The notes under the pieces were generated by a model. That model was not told where the DNA came from, did no database searches, and was given only the letters and a program-made list of their open reading frames with translations. Of a DNA stretch of 64,000 bases, positions 54,001-64,000 are shown piece by piece. The first letter of the stretch is position 1. Every line of letters begins with the position of its first letter. The DNA is from Diorhabda sublineata (taxonomy: Eukaryota > Arthropoda > Insecta > Coleoptera > Chrysomelidae), in contig NW_026614267.1 in the NCBI RefSeq assembly GCF_026230105.1, positions 62,001-126,000 of the forward strand. The letters are read 5' to 3'. The translations under genes and the position numbers were made by a program.

Positions 54001-57000
54001 CTTTGTGTTGATTGAAAATTTTCGAAGTCTATCTTCCTAATTTGAAGTCGAATTTCAACATTTCTTATATATTGGAGTGAGTTTGCATCTTACTTTGTCA
54101 GATATCGTCAATTAACATCCATTGAAGCCCATTGAGGTCGACTGTCACTTTGTGTTGATTGAAAATTTTCAAAGTCTATCTTCCTAATTTGAAGACGAAT
54201 TTCAACATTTCTCATATATTTGAGTGAGTTTGCATCTAACTTCGTCAGATATACGCGATTAACATCCATTGAAGCCCATTGAGGTCAACTGTCACTTTGT
54301 GTTGATTGAAAATTTTCAAAGTCTATCTTCCTAATTTGAAGTCGAATTTCAACATTTCTTATATATTGGAGTGAGTTTGCATCTAACTTTGTCAGATATC
54401 GTCAATTAACATCCATTGAAGCCCATTGAGGTCGACTGTCACTTTGTGTTGATTGAAAATTTTCAAAGTCTATCTTCCTAATGTGAAGACGAATTTCAAC
54501 ATTTCTCATATTTTTGAGTGAGTTTGCATCTAACTTTGTAAGATATACGCGATTAACATCCATTGAAGCCCATTGAGGTCAACTGTCACTTTGTGTTGAT
54601 TGAAAATTTTCAAAGTCTATCTTCCTAATTTGAAGCCGAATTTCAACATTTCTTATATATTGGAGTGAGTTTGCATCTAACTTTGTCAGATATCGTCAAT
54701 TAACATCCATTGAAGCCCATTGAGGTCGACTGTCACTTTGTGTTGATTGAAAATTTTCAAAGTCTATCTTCCTAATTTGAAGTCGAATTTCAATATTTCT
54801 CATATATTTGAGTGAGTTTGCATCTAACATCGTCAGATATCGTCGATTAACATCCATTGAAGCACATTGAGGTCGATTGTCTATTTGTGTTGATTGAAAA
54901 TTTTCAAAGTCTATCTTCCTAATTTGGAGACGAATTTCAACATTTCTCATATATTTGAGTGAGTTTGCATCTAACTTTGTCAGATATACGCGATTAACAT
55001 CCATTGAAGCCCATTGAGGTCAACTGTCACTTTGTGTTGATTGAAAATTTTCGAAGTCTATCTTGCTAATTTGAAGTCGAATTTCAACATTTCTTATATA
55101 TTGGAGTGAGTTTGCATCTAACTTTGTCAGATATCGTCAATTAACATCCATTGAAGCCCATTGAGGTCGACTGTCACTTTGTGTTGATTGAAAATTTTCA
55201 AAGTCTATCTTGCTAATTTGAAGTCGAATTTCAACATTTCTTATATATTGGAGTGAGATTGCATCTAACTTTGTCAGATATCGTCAATTAACATCCATTG
55301 AAGCCCATTGAGGTCGACTGTCACTTTGTGTTGATTGAAAATTTTCAAAGTCTATCTTCCTAATTTGAGGTCGAATTTCAACATTTCTCATATATTTGAG
55401 TGAGTTTGCATCTAACTTTGTCAGATATCGTCGATTAACATCCATTGAAGCACATTGAGGTCAACTGTCACTTTGTGTTGATTGAAAATTTTCAAAGTCT
55501 ATCTTCCTAATTTGAAGTCGAATTTCAACATTTCTTATATATTGGAGTGAGTTTGCATCTAACTTTGTCAGATATCGTCAATTAACATCCATTGAAGCCC
55601 ATTGAGGTCGACTGTCACTTTGTGTTGATTGAAAATTTTCAAAGTCTATCTTCCTAATGTGAAGACGAATTTCAACATTTCTCATATTTTTGAGTGAGTT
55701 TGCATCTAACTTTGTAAGATATACGCGATTAACATCCATTGAAGCCCATTGAGGTCAACTGTCACTTTGTGTTGATTGAAAATTTTCAAAGTCTATCTTC
55801 CTAATTTGAAGCCGAATTTCAACATTTCTTATATATTGGAGTGAGTTTGCATCTAACTTTGTCAGATATCGTCAATTAACATCCATTGAAGCCCATTGAG
55901 GTCGACTGTCACTTTGTGTTGATTGAAAATTTTCAAAGTCTATCTTCCTAATTTGAAGTCGAATTTCAATATTTCTCATATATTTGAGTGAGTTTGCATC
56001 TAACATCGTCAGATATCGTCGATTAACATCCATTGAAGCACATTGAGGTCGATTGTCTATTTGTGTTGATTGAAAATTTTCAAAGTCTATCTTCCTAATT
56101 TGGAGACGAATTTCAACATTTCTCATATATTTGAGTGAGTTTGCATCTAACTTTGTCAGATATACGCGATTAACATCCATTGAAGCCCATTGAGGTCAAC
56201 TGTCACTTTGTGTTGATTGAAAATTTTCGAAGTCTATCTTGCTAATTTGAAGTCGAATTTCAACATTTCTTATATATTGGAGTGAGTTTGCATCTAACTT
56301 TGTCAGATATCGTCAATTAACATCCATTGAAGCCCATTGAGGTCGACTGTCACTTTGTGTTGATTGAAAATTTTCAAAGTCTATCTTGCTAATTTGAAGT
56401 CGAATTTCAACATTTCTTATATATTGGAGTGAGATTGCATCTCACTTTGTCAGATATCGTCAATTAACATCCATTGAAGCCCATTGAGGTCGACTGTCAC
56501 TTTGTGTTGATTGAAAATTTTCAAAGTCTATCTTCCTAATTTGAGGTCGAATTTCAACATTTCTCATATATTTGAGTGAGTTTGCATCTAACTTTGTCAG
56601 ATATCGTCGATTAACATCCATTGAAGCACATTGAGGTCAACTGTCACTTTGTGTTGATTGAAAATTTTCAAAGTCTATCTTCCTAATTTGAAGTCGAATT
56701 TCAACATTTCTCATATATTCGAGTGAGTTTGCATCTAACTTTGTCAGATATACGCGATTAACATCCATTGAAGCCCATTGAGGTCGACTGTCACTTTGTG
56801 TTGATTGAAAATTTTCAAAGTCTATCTTCCTAATTTGAAGACGAATTTCAACATTTCTCATATATTTGAGTGAGTTTGCATCTAACTTTGTCAGATATAC
56901 GCGATTAACATCCATTGAAGCCCATTGAGATCAACTGTCAATTTGTGTTGATTGAAAATTTTCAAAGTCTATCTTCCTAATTTGAAGTCGAATTTCAACA

Positions 57001-57798
57001 TTTCTCATATATTTGAGTGAGTTTGCATCTACCTTTGTCAGATATCGTCGATTAACATCCATTGAAGCACATTGAGGTCGATTGTCACTTTGTGTTGATT
57101 GAAAATTTTCGAAGTCTATCTTCCTAATTTGAAGTCGAATTTCAACATTTCTCATATATTGGAGTGAGTTTGCATCTAACTTTGTCAGATATAGGCGATT
57201 AACATCCATTGAAGCCCATTGAGGTCAACTGTCACTTTGTGTTGATTGAAAATTTTCGAAGTCTATCTTGCTAATTTGAAGTCGAATTTCAACATTTCTT
57301 ATATATTGGAGTGAGTTTGCATCTAACTTTGTCAGATATCGTCAATTAACATCCATTGAAGCCCATTGAGGTCGACTGTCACTTTGTGTTGATTGAAAAT
57401 TTTCAAAGTCTATCTTGCTAATTTGAAGTCGAATTTCAACATTTCTTATATATTGGAGTGAGTTTGCATCTAACTTTGTCAGATATAGGCGATTAAGATC
57501 CATTGAAGCCCATTGAGGTCAACTGTCACTTTGTGTTGATTGAAAATTTTCAAAGTCTATCTTCCTAATTTGAAGTCGAATTTCAACATTTCTCATATAT
57601 TTGAGTGAGTTTGCATCTAACTTTGTCAGATATCGTCGATTAACATCCATTGAAGCACATTGAGGTCGATTGTCAATTTGTGTTGATTGAAAATTTTCAA
57701 AGTCTATCTTCCTAATTTGAAGTCGAATTTCAACATTTCTCATATATTTGAGTGAGTTTGCATCTTACTTTGTCAGATATCGTCGATTAACATCCATT
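50896..57798. repeat. Array region 12: second copy of the long block, offset 13,347 bp (47 units)
   Basis: From the short unit at 50896 the order and tags of 37549 onward return at a constant offset of 13,347 bp (91 units less five 6-bp deletions): gtctatcctcc, cattgatgtcg, gcatcttactttg (52468), aacttcgtcag and taacatcgtcag. The 1,617-bp internal step is also kept (gcatcttactttg at 52468 and 54085). At about 55460 a 1,176-bp (8-unit) piece equal to about 54285-55460 is inserted, after which the offset is 14,523 bp. Similarity to the first copy ends at about 57760. Confidence 0.88.
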
Positions 57799-60700
57799 GA
57801 AGCACATTGAGGTCGATTGTCAATTTGTGTTGATTGAAAATTTTCAAAGTCTATCTTCCTAATTTGAAGTCGAATTTCAACATTTCTCATATATTCGAGT
57901 GAGTTTGCATCTAACTTTGTCAGATATACGCGATTAACATCCATTGAAGCCCATTGAGGTCGACTGTCACTTTGTGTTGATTGAAAATTTTCAAAGTCTA
58001 TCTTCCTAATTTGAAGACGAATTTCAACATTTCTCATATATTTGAGTGAGTTTGCATCTAACTTTGTCAGATATACGCGATTAACATCCATTGAAGCCCA
58101 TTGAGATCAACTGTCAATTTGTGTTGATTGAAAATTTTCAAAGTCTATCTTCCTAATTTGAAGTCGAATTTCAACATTTCTCATATATTTGAGTGAGTTT
58201 GCATCTACCTTTGTCAGATATCGTCGATTAACATCCATTGAAGCACATTGAGGTCGATTGTCACTTTGTGTTGATTGAAAATTTTCGAAGTCTATCTTCC
58301 TAATTTGAAGTCGAATTTCAACATTTCTCATATATTGGAGTGAGTTTGCATCTAACTTTGTCAGATATAGGCGATTAACATCCATTGAAGCCCATTGAGG
58401 TCAACTGTCACTTTGTGTTGATTGAAAATTTTCGAAGTCTATCTTGCTAATTTGAAGTCGAATTTCAACATTTCTTATATATTGGAGTGAGTTTGCATCT
58501 AACTTTGTCAGATATCGTCAATTAACATCCATTGAAGCCCATTGAGGTCGACTGTCACTTTGTGTTGATTGAAAATTTTCAAAGTCTATCTTGCTAATTT
58601 GAAGTCGAATTTCAACATTTCTTATATATTGGAGTGAGTTTGCATCTAACTTTGTCAGATATAGGCGATTAAGATCCATTGAAGCCCATTGAGGTCAACT
58701 GTCACTTTGTGTTGATTGAAAATTTTCAAAGTCTATCTTCCTAATTTGAAGTCGAATTTCAACATTTCTCATATATTTGAGTGAGTTTGCATCTAACTTT
58801 GTCAGATATCGTCGATTAACATCCATTGAAGCACATTGAGGTCGATTGTCAATTTGTGTTGATTGAAAATTTTCAAAGTCTATCTTCCTAATTTGAAGTC
58901 GAATTTCAACATTTCTCATATATTTGAGTGAGTTTGCATCTTACTTTGTCAGATATCGTCGATTAACATCCATTGAAGCACATTGAGGTCGATTGTCAAT
59001 TTGTGTTGATTGAAAATTTTCAAAGTCTATCTTCCTAATTTGAAGTCGAATTTCAACATTTCTCATATATTTGAGTGAGTTTGCATCTAACTTTGTCAGA
59101 TATCGTCGACTAACATCCACTAAAGCCCATTGAGGTCGACTGTCGCTTTGTGTTGATTGAAAATTTTCAAAGTCTATCTTCCTAATTTGAAGTCGAATTT
59201 CAACATTTCTCATATATTTAAGTGAGATTGCATCTAACTTTGTCAGATATCGTCGATTAACATCCATTGAAGCACATTAAGGTCGATTGTCAATTTGTGT
59301 TGATTGAAAATTTTCAAAGTCTATCTTCCTAATTTGAAGTCGAATTTCAACATTTCTCATATATTTGAGTGTGTTTGCATCTAACTTTGTCAGATATCGT
59401 CGATTAACTTCCACTGAAGCCCTTTGAGGTCAACTGTCACTTTGTGTTGATTGAAAATTTTCAAAGTCTATCTTCCTAATTTGAAGTCGAATTTCAACCT
59501 TTCTTATATATTTGAGTGAGTTTGCATCTAACTTTGTCAGATATCGTCGATTTAGATCCATTGAAGCCCATTGAGGTCGATTGTCAGTTTATGTTGATTG
59601 AAAATTTTCAAAGTCTATCTTCCTAATTTGAAGTCGAATTTCAACATTTCTTATATATATGAGAGAGTTTCCATCTAACTTTGTCAGATATCGTCGATTA
59701 ACATCCATTGAAGCCCATTGAGGTCGACTGTCACTTTGTGTTGATTGAAAATTTTCAAAGTCTATCTTCCTAATTTGAAGACGAATTTCAACATTTCTCA
59801 TATATTTGGGTGAGTTTGCATCTAACTTTGTCAGATATCGTCGATTAACATCCATTGAAGCACATTGAGGTCGATTGTCAATTTGTGTTGATTGAAAATT
59901 TTCAAAGTCTATCTTCCTAATTTGAAGTCGAATTTCAACATTTCTCATATATTTGAGTGAGTTTGCATCTAACTTTGTCAGATATCGTCGACTAACATCC
60001 ACTAAAGCCCATTGAGGTCGACTGTCGCTTTGTGTTGATTGAAAATTTTCAAAGTCTATCTTCCTAATTTGAAGTCGAATTTCAACATTTCTCATATATT
60101 TGAGTGAGATTGCATCTAACTTTGTCAGATATCGTCGATTAACATCCATTGAAGCACATTAAGGTCGATTGTCAATTTGTGTTGATTGAAAATTTTCAAA
60201 GTCTATCTTCCTAATTTGAAGTCGAATTTCAACATTTCTCATATATTTAAGTGAGTTTGCATCTAACTTTGTCAGATATCGTGGATTAACATCCATTGAA
60301 GCCCATTGAGGTCGACTGTCACTTTGTGTTGATTGAAAATTTTCAAAGTCTATCTTCCTAATTTGAAGTCGAATTTCAACATTTCTCATATATTTGAGTG
60401 AGTTTGCATCTAACTTTGTCAGATATCGTCGATTAACATCCATTGAAGCACATTGAGGTCGATTGTCAATTTGTGTTGATTGAAAATTTTCAAAGTCTAT
60501 CTTCCTAATTTGAAGTCGAATTTCAACATTTCTCATATATTTGAGTGAGTTTGCATCTAACTTTGTCAGATATCGTCGACTAACATCCACTAAAGCCCAT
60601 TGAGGTCGACTGTCGCTTTGTGTTGATTGAAAATTTTCAAAGTCTATCTTCCTAATTTGAAGTCGAATTTCAACATTTCTCATATATTCGAGTGAGTTTG

Positions 60701-63700
60701 CATCTAACTTTGTCAGATATACGCGATTAACATCCATTGAAGCCCATTGAGGTCGACTGTCACTTTGTGTTGATTGAAAATTTTCAAAGTCTATCTTCCT
60801 AATTTGAAGACGAATTTCAACATTTCTCATATATTTGAGTGAGTTTGCATCTAACTTTGTCAGATATACGCGATTAACATCCATTGAAGCCCATTGAGAT
60901 CAACTGTCAATTTGTGTTGATTGAAAATTTTCAAAGTCTATCTTCCTAATTTGAAGTCGAATTTCAACATTTCTCATATATTTGAGTGAGTTTGCATCTA
61001 CCTTTGTCAGATATCGTCGATTAACATCCATTGAAGCACATTGAGGTCGATTGTCACTTTGTGTTGATTGAAAATTTTCGAAGTCTATCTTCCTAATTTG
61101 AAGTCGAATTTCAACATTTCTCATATATTGGAGTGAGTTTGCATCTAACTTTGTCAGATATAGGCGATTAACATCCATTGAAGCCCATTGAGGTCAACTG
61201 TCACTTTGTGTTGATTGAAAATTTTCGAAGTCTATCTTGCTAATTTGAAGTCGAATTTCAACATTTCTTATATATTGGAGTGAGTTTGCATCTAACTTTG
61301 TCAGATATCGTCAATTAACATCCATTGAAGCCCATTGAGGTCGACTGTCACTTTGTGTTGATTGAAAATTTTCAAAGTCTATCTTGCTAATTTGAAGTCG
61401 AATTTCAACATTTCTTATATATTGGAGTGAGTTTGCATCTAACTTTGTCAGATATAGGCGATTAAGATCCATTGAAGCCCATTGAGGTCAACTGTCACTT
61501 TGTGTTGATTGAAAATTTTCAAAGTCTATCTTCCTAATTTGAAGTCGAATTTCAACATTTCTCATATATTTGAGTGAGTTTGCATCTAACTTTGTCAGAT
61601 ATCGTCGATTAACATCCATTGAAGCACATTGAGGTCGATTGTCAATTTGTGTTGATTGAAAATTTTCAAAGTCTATCTTCCTAATTTGAAGTCGAATTTC
61701 AACATTTCTCATATATTTGAGTGAGTTTGCATCTTACTTTGTCAGATATCGTCGATTAACATCCATTGAAGCACATTGAGGTCGATTGTCAATTTGTGTT
61801 GATTGAAAATTTTCAAAGTCTATCTTCCTAATTTGAAGTCGAATTTCAACATTTCTCATATATTTGAGTGAGTTTGCATCTAACTTTGTCAGATATCGTC
61901 GACTAACATCCACTAAAGCCCATTGAGGTCGACTGTCGCTTTGTGTTGATTGAAAATTTTCAAAGTCTATCTTCCTAATTTGAAGTCGAATTTCAACATT
62001 TCTCATATATTTAAGTGAGATTGCATCTAACTTTGTCAGATATCGTCGATTAACATCCATTGAAGCACATTAAGGTCGATTGTCAATTTGTGTTGATTGA
62101 AAATTTTCAAAGTCTATCTTCCTAATTTGAAGTCGAATTTCAACATTTCTCATATATTTGAGTGTGTTTGCATCTAACTTTGTCAGATATCGTCGATTAA
62201 CTTCCACTGAAGCCCTTTGAGGTCAACTGTCACTTTGTGTTGATTGAAAATTTTCAAAGTCTATCTTCCTAATTTGAAGTCGAATTTCAACCTTTCTTAT
62301 ATATTTGAGTGAGTTTGCATCTAACTTTGTCAGATATCGTCGATTTAGATCCATTGAAGCCCATTGAGGTCGATTGTCAGTTTATGTTGATTGAAAATTT
62401 TCAAAGTCTATCTTCCTAATTTGAAGTCGAATTTCAACATTTCTTATATATATGAGAGAGTTTCCATCTAACTTTGTCAGATATCGTCGATTAACATCCA
62501 TTGAAGCCCATTGAGGTCGACTGTCACTTTGTGTTGATTGAAAATTTTCAAAGTCTATCTTCCTAATTTGAAGACGAATTTCAACATTTCTCATATATTT
62601 GGGTGAGTTTGCATCTAACTTTGTCAGATATCGTCGATTAACATCCATTGAAGCACATTGAGGTCGATTGTCAATTTGTGTTGATTGAAAATTTTCAAAG
62701 TCTATCTTCCTAATTTGAAGTCGAATTTCAACATTTCTCATATATTTGAGTGAGTTTGCATCTAACTTTGTCAGATATCGTCGACTAACATCCACTAAAG
62801 CCCATTGAGGTCGACTGTCGCTTTGTGTTGATTGAAAATTTTCAAAGTCTATCTTCCTAATTTGAAGTCGAATTTCAACATTTCTCATATATTTGAGTGA
62901 GATTGCATCTAACTTTGTCAGATATCGTCGATTAACATCCATTGAAGCACATTAAGGTCGATTGTCAATTTGTGTTGATTGAAAATTTTCAAAGTCTATC
63001 TTCCTAATTTGAAGTCGAATTTCAACATTTCTCATATATTTAAGTGAGTTTGCATCTAACTTTGTCAGATATCGTGGATTAACATCCATTGAAGCCCATT
63101 GAGGTCGACTGTCACTTTGTGTTGATTGAAAATTTTCAAAGTCTATCTTCCTAATTTGAAGACGAATTTCAACATTTCTCATATATTTGGGTGAGTTTGC
63201 ATCTAACTTTGTCAGATATCGTCGATTAACATCCATTGAAGCACATTGAGGTCGATTGTCAATTTGTGTTGATTGAAAATTTTCAAAGTCTATCTTCCTA
63301 ATTTGAAGTCGAATTTCAACATTTCTCATATATTTGAGTGAGTTTGCATCTAACTTTGTCAGATATCGTCGACTAACATCCACTAAAGCCCATTGAGGTC
63401 GACTGTCGCTTTGTGTTGATTGAAAATTTTCAAAGTCTATCTTCCTAATTTGAAGTCGAATTTCAACATTTCTCATATATTTGAGTGAGATTGCATCTAA
63501 CTTTGTCAGATATCGTCGATTAACATCCATTGAAGCACATTAAGGTCGATTGTCAATTTGTGTTGATTGAAAATTTTCAAAGTCTATCTTCCTAATTTGA
63601 AGTCGAATTTCAACATTTCTCATATATTTAAGTGAGTTTGCATCTAACTTTGTCAGATATCGTGGATTAACATCCATTGAAGCCCATTGAGGTCGACTGT

Positions 63701-64000
63701 CACTTTGTGTTGATTGAAAATTTTCAAAGTCTATCTTCCTAATTTGAAGTCGAATTTCAACATTTCTCATATATTTGAGTGAGTTTGCATCTAACTTTGT
63801 CAGATATCGTCGATTAACATCCATTGAAGCACATTGAGGTCGATTGTCAATTTGTGTTGATTGAAAATTTTCAAAGTCTATCTTCCTAATTTGAAGTCGA
63901 ATTTCAACATTTCTCATATATTTGAGTGAGTTTGCATCTAACTTTGTCAGATATCGTCGACTAACATCCACTAAAGCCCATTGAGGTCGACTGTCGCTTT
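57799..64000. repeat. Array region 13: 2,793-bp (19-unit) duplication running into 588-bp tetramers
   Basis: A 19-unit block starting at 58093 returns at 60886. The rare tag cattgagatcaac marks both starts, and also 56917. Tags private to this region are cactaaagccc with gtcgctttg, cattaaggtcg, cgtggattaac, tgaagccctttgagg and atatatatgagagag. The cactaaag tag sits in the units starting at 62797, 63385 and 63973, a 588-bp tetramer step that continues off the window. Most units here are close to one form, with gtcg and the cgtcg hinge. No short unit occurs. The minus-strand frame is open over long stretches and is closed mainly by a TAA produced by cattaagg. Confidence 0.87.

Larger units (their letters stand above)
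162..63971 (-). other. Non-genic open frame made by the period (not a gene)
   Basis: On the minus strand one frame of the consensus has no stop in its 49 codons, and because 147 is divisible by three it stays in phase from unit to unit. The repeat runs MDVNRRYLTKLDANSLKYMR at its start and ends near RPQWAS. The other five frames of the consensus contain stops. The open runs are at most about 240 residues and are ended mostly by TGA, where CGA in the junction (GTCGAC to GTCAAC) or in the hinge (cgtcg to cgtca) has changed. The 6-bp deletion removes two codons (FE). I see no promoter, initiation context, non-repeat domain or signal peptide, and the breaks are spread through the array, so no coding gene is supported. 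Transcription as a satellite RNA is possible but not shown. Confidence 0.85.
1..64000. repeat. 147-bp satellite array filling the whole window
   Basis: Every base belongs to a head-to-tail tandem repeat of 147 bp. Taking the unit to start at gaagccc (or gaagcac), unit 1 starts at base 1, unit 2 at 148, and the last partial unit at 63973. The register was followed end to end: the total drift of 120 bases is fully explained by twenty 6-bp deletions, one 8-bp deletion and one 8-bp duplication. Four places vary most. At the junction (unit bases 14-19) the forms are GTCGAC, GTCAAC and GTCGAT. At base 71 it is t, a or c. At bases 90-100 the forms are tcatatatttgag, tcatatattcgag and ttatatattggag. 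At bases 125-136 gatat is followed by cgtcg, acgcg, aggcg or cgtca. The stretch at unit bases 101-122 (gtgagtttgcatctaacttt) is the most constant. No inversion, unique spacer or inserted element was seen. Family and species are not recognised. A role in centromeric or other heterochromatin is inferred from size and structure only. Confidence 0.98.

Noticed and set aside
37549..57798. Long duplications as assembly artefacts
   Set aside because: Not fully excluded. The copies differ by scattered single bases, hybrid units and a 1,176-bp insertion, which fits real duplication better than a repeated contig segment; read-level support would decide.
162..63971. About 100 minus-strand open frames of 74-241 residues as a family of repeat proteins
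   Set aside because: They are one satellite frame kept open by the 147 = 3 x 49 period. A rough hand estimate at 34% GC gives a chance of about 2-3% per frame for 49 codons without a stop, so one open frame in six is not surprising. Stops are scattered through the array and no unique domain or gene signal exists.
1..64000. CRISPR array
   Set aside because: There are no unique spacers between short repeats. Units are contiguous and similar over all 147 bases.
1..64000. Alpha satellite or a CENP-B box
   Set aside because: The period is 147, not 171. No segment fits the pattern NTTCGNNNNANNCGGGN on either strand: the only TTCG contexts are the minus-strand form of gtcgaat, the ttcgag and ttcgaag variants and the tagged aacttcgtc, none followed by CGGG.
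1..64000. Telomeric repeat, rDNA spacer, tRNA or other RNA genes
   Set aside because: No short telomere-type motif runs, no rRNA-like or cloverleaf segments, and no Pol III boxes were recognised. All sequence is accounted for by the satellite unit.
1..64000. A hidden defence, toxin or mobile gene system
   Set aside because: Both strands were examined through all regions, and no sequence outside the satellite unit and its variants was found.

Overview
The whole 64 kb window is one uninterrupted, head-to-tail satellite DNA array. The monomer is 147 bp and about 34% GC (50 of 147 bases, counted by hand on one common unit). Base 1 is the first base of a unit. Register checks at about 25 points give exactly 436 complete units plus a 28-base partial unit at the right end: 414 of 147 bp, 20 of 141 bp, one of 139 bp and one of 155 bp (sum 63,972). 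I see no gene, RNA gene, transposon, CRISPR array, inversion or unique sequence anywhere, and neither edge of the array is reached.

Organism: an array of this size, with higher-order structure and no genes, points to centromeric, pericentromeric or other constitutive heterochromatin of a eukaryote. I do not recognise the family. It is not primate alpha satellite (171 bp), and I see no match to the CENP-B box pattern. Plant and invertebrate origin cannot be told apart from this sequence.

Coding potential: because 147 = 3 x 49, one minus-strand frame stays open across unit boundaries and yields tandem 49-residue 'proteins' starting near MDVNRRYLTKLDA. These are by-products of the period. They are cut mostly by CGA-to-TGA changes at two CpG sites, and no gene is annotated from them.

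Layout (unit counts in brackets): 1-4116 mixed units [28]; 4117-6603 mixed, first short units [17]; 6604-11895 trimer-based, with a 2,940-bp tandem duplication [36]; 11896-15258 mixed, with the only two 8-bp indels [23]; 15259-25083 modules of about 3-4 kb copied several times [67]; 25084-29916 mixed [33]; 29917-35208 dimeric 294-bp array [36]; 35209-37548 two 729-bp pentamers and flank [16]; 37549-43569 first copy of a long duplicated block [41]; 43570-46638 expanding 1,464/1,317-bp repeat [21]; 46639-50895 patchwork of earlier blocks [29]; 50896-57798 second copy of the long block, offset 13,347 bp [47]; 57799-64000 19-mer (2,793 bp) duplication running into 588-bp tetramers [42 plus partial].

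How it works together: nothing here encodes a product. The informative content is evolutionary and possibly structural: strictly in-register unequal exchange at many scales, a 14-bp palindrome in most units that the 6-bp deletion removes, a period equal to the nucleosome core length, and CpG-type decay. Block boundaries were read by eye and should be taken as good to about one monomer.
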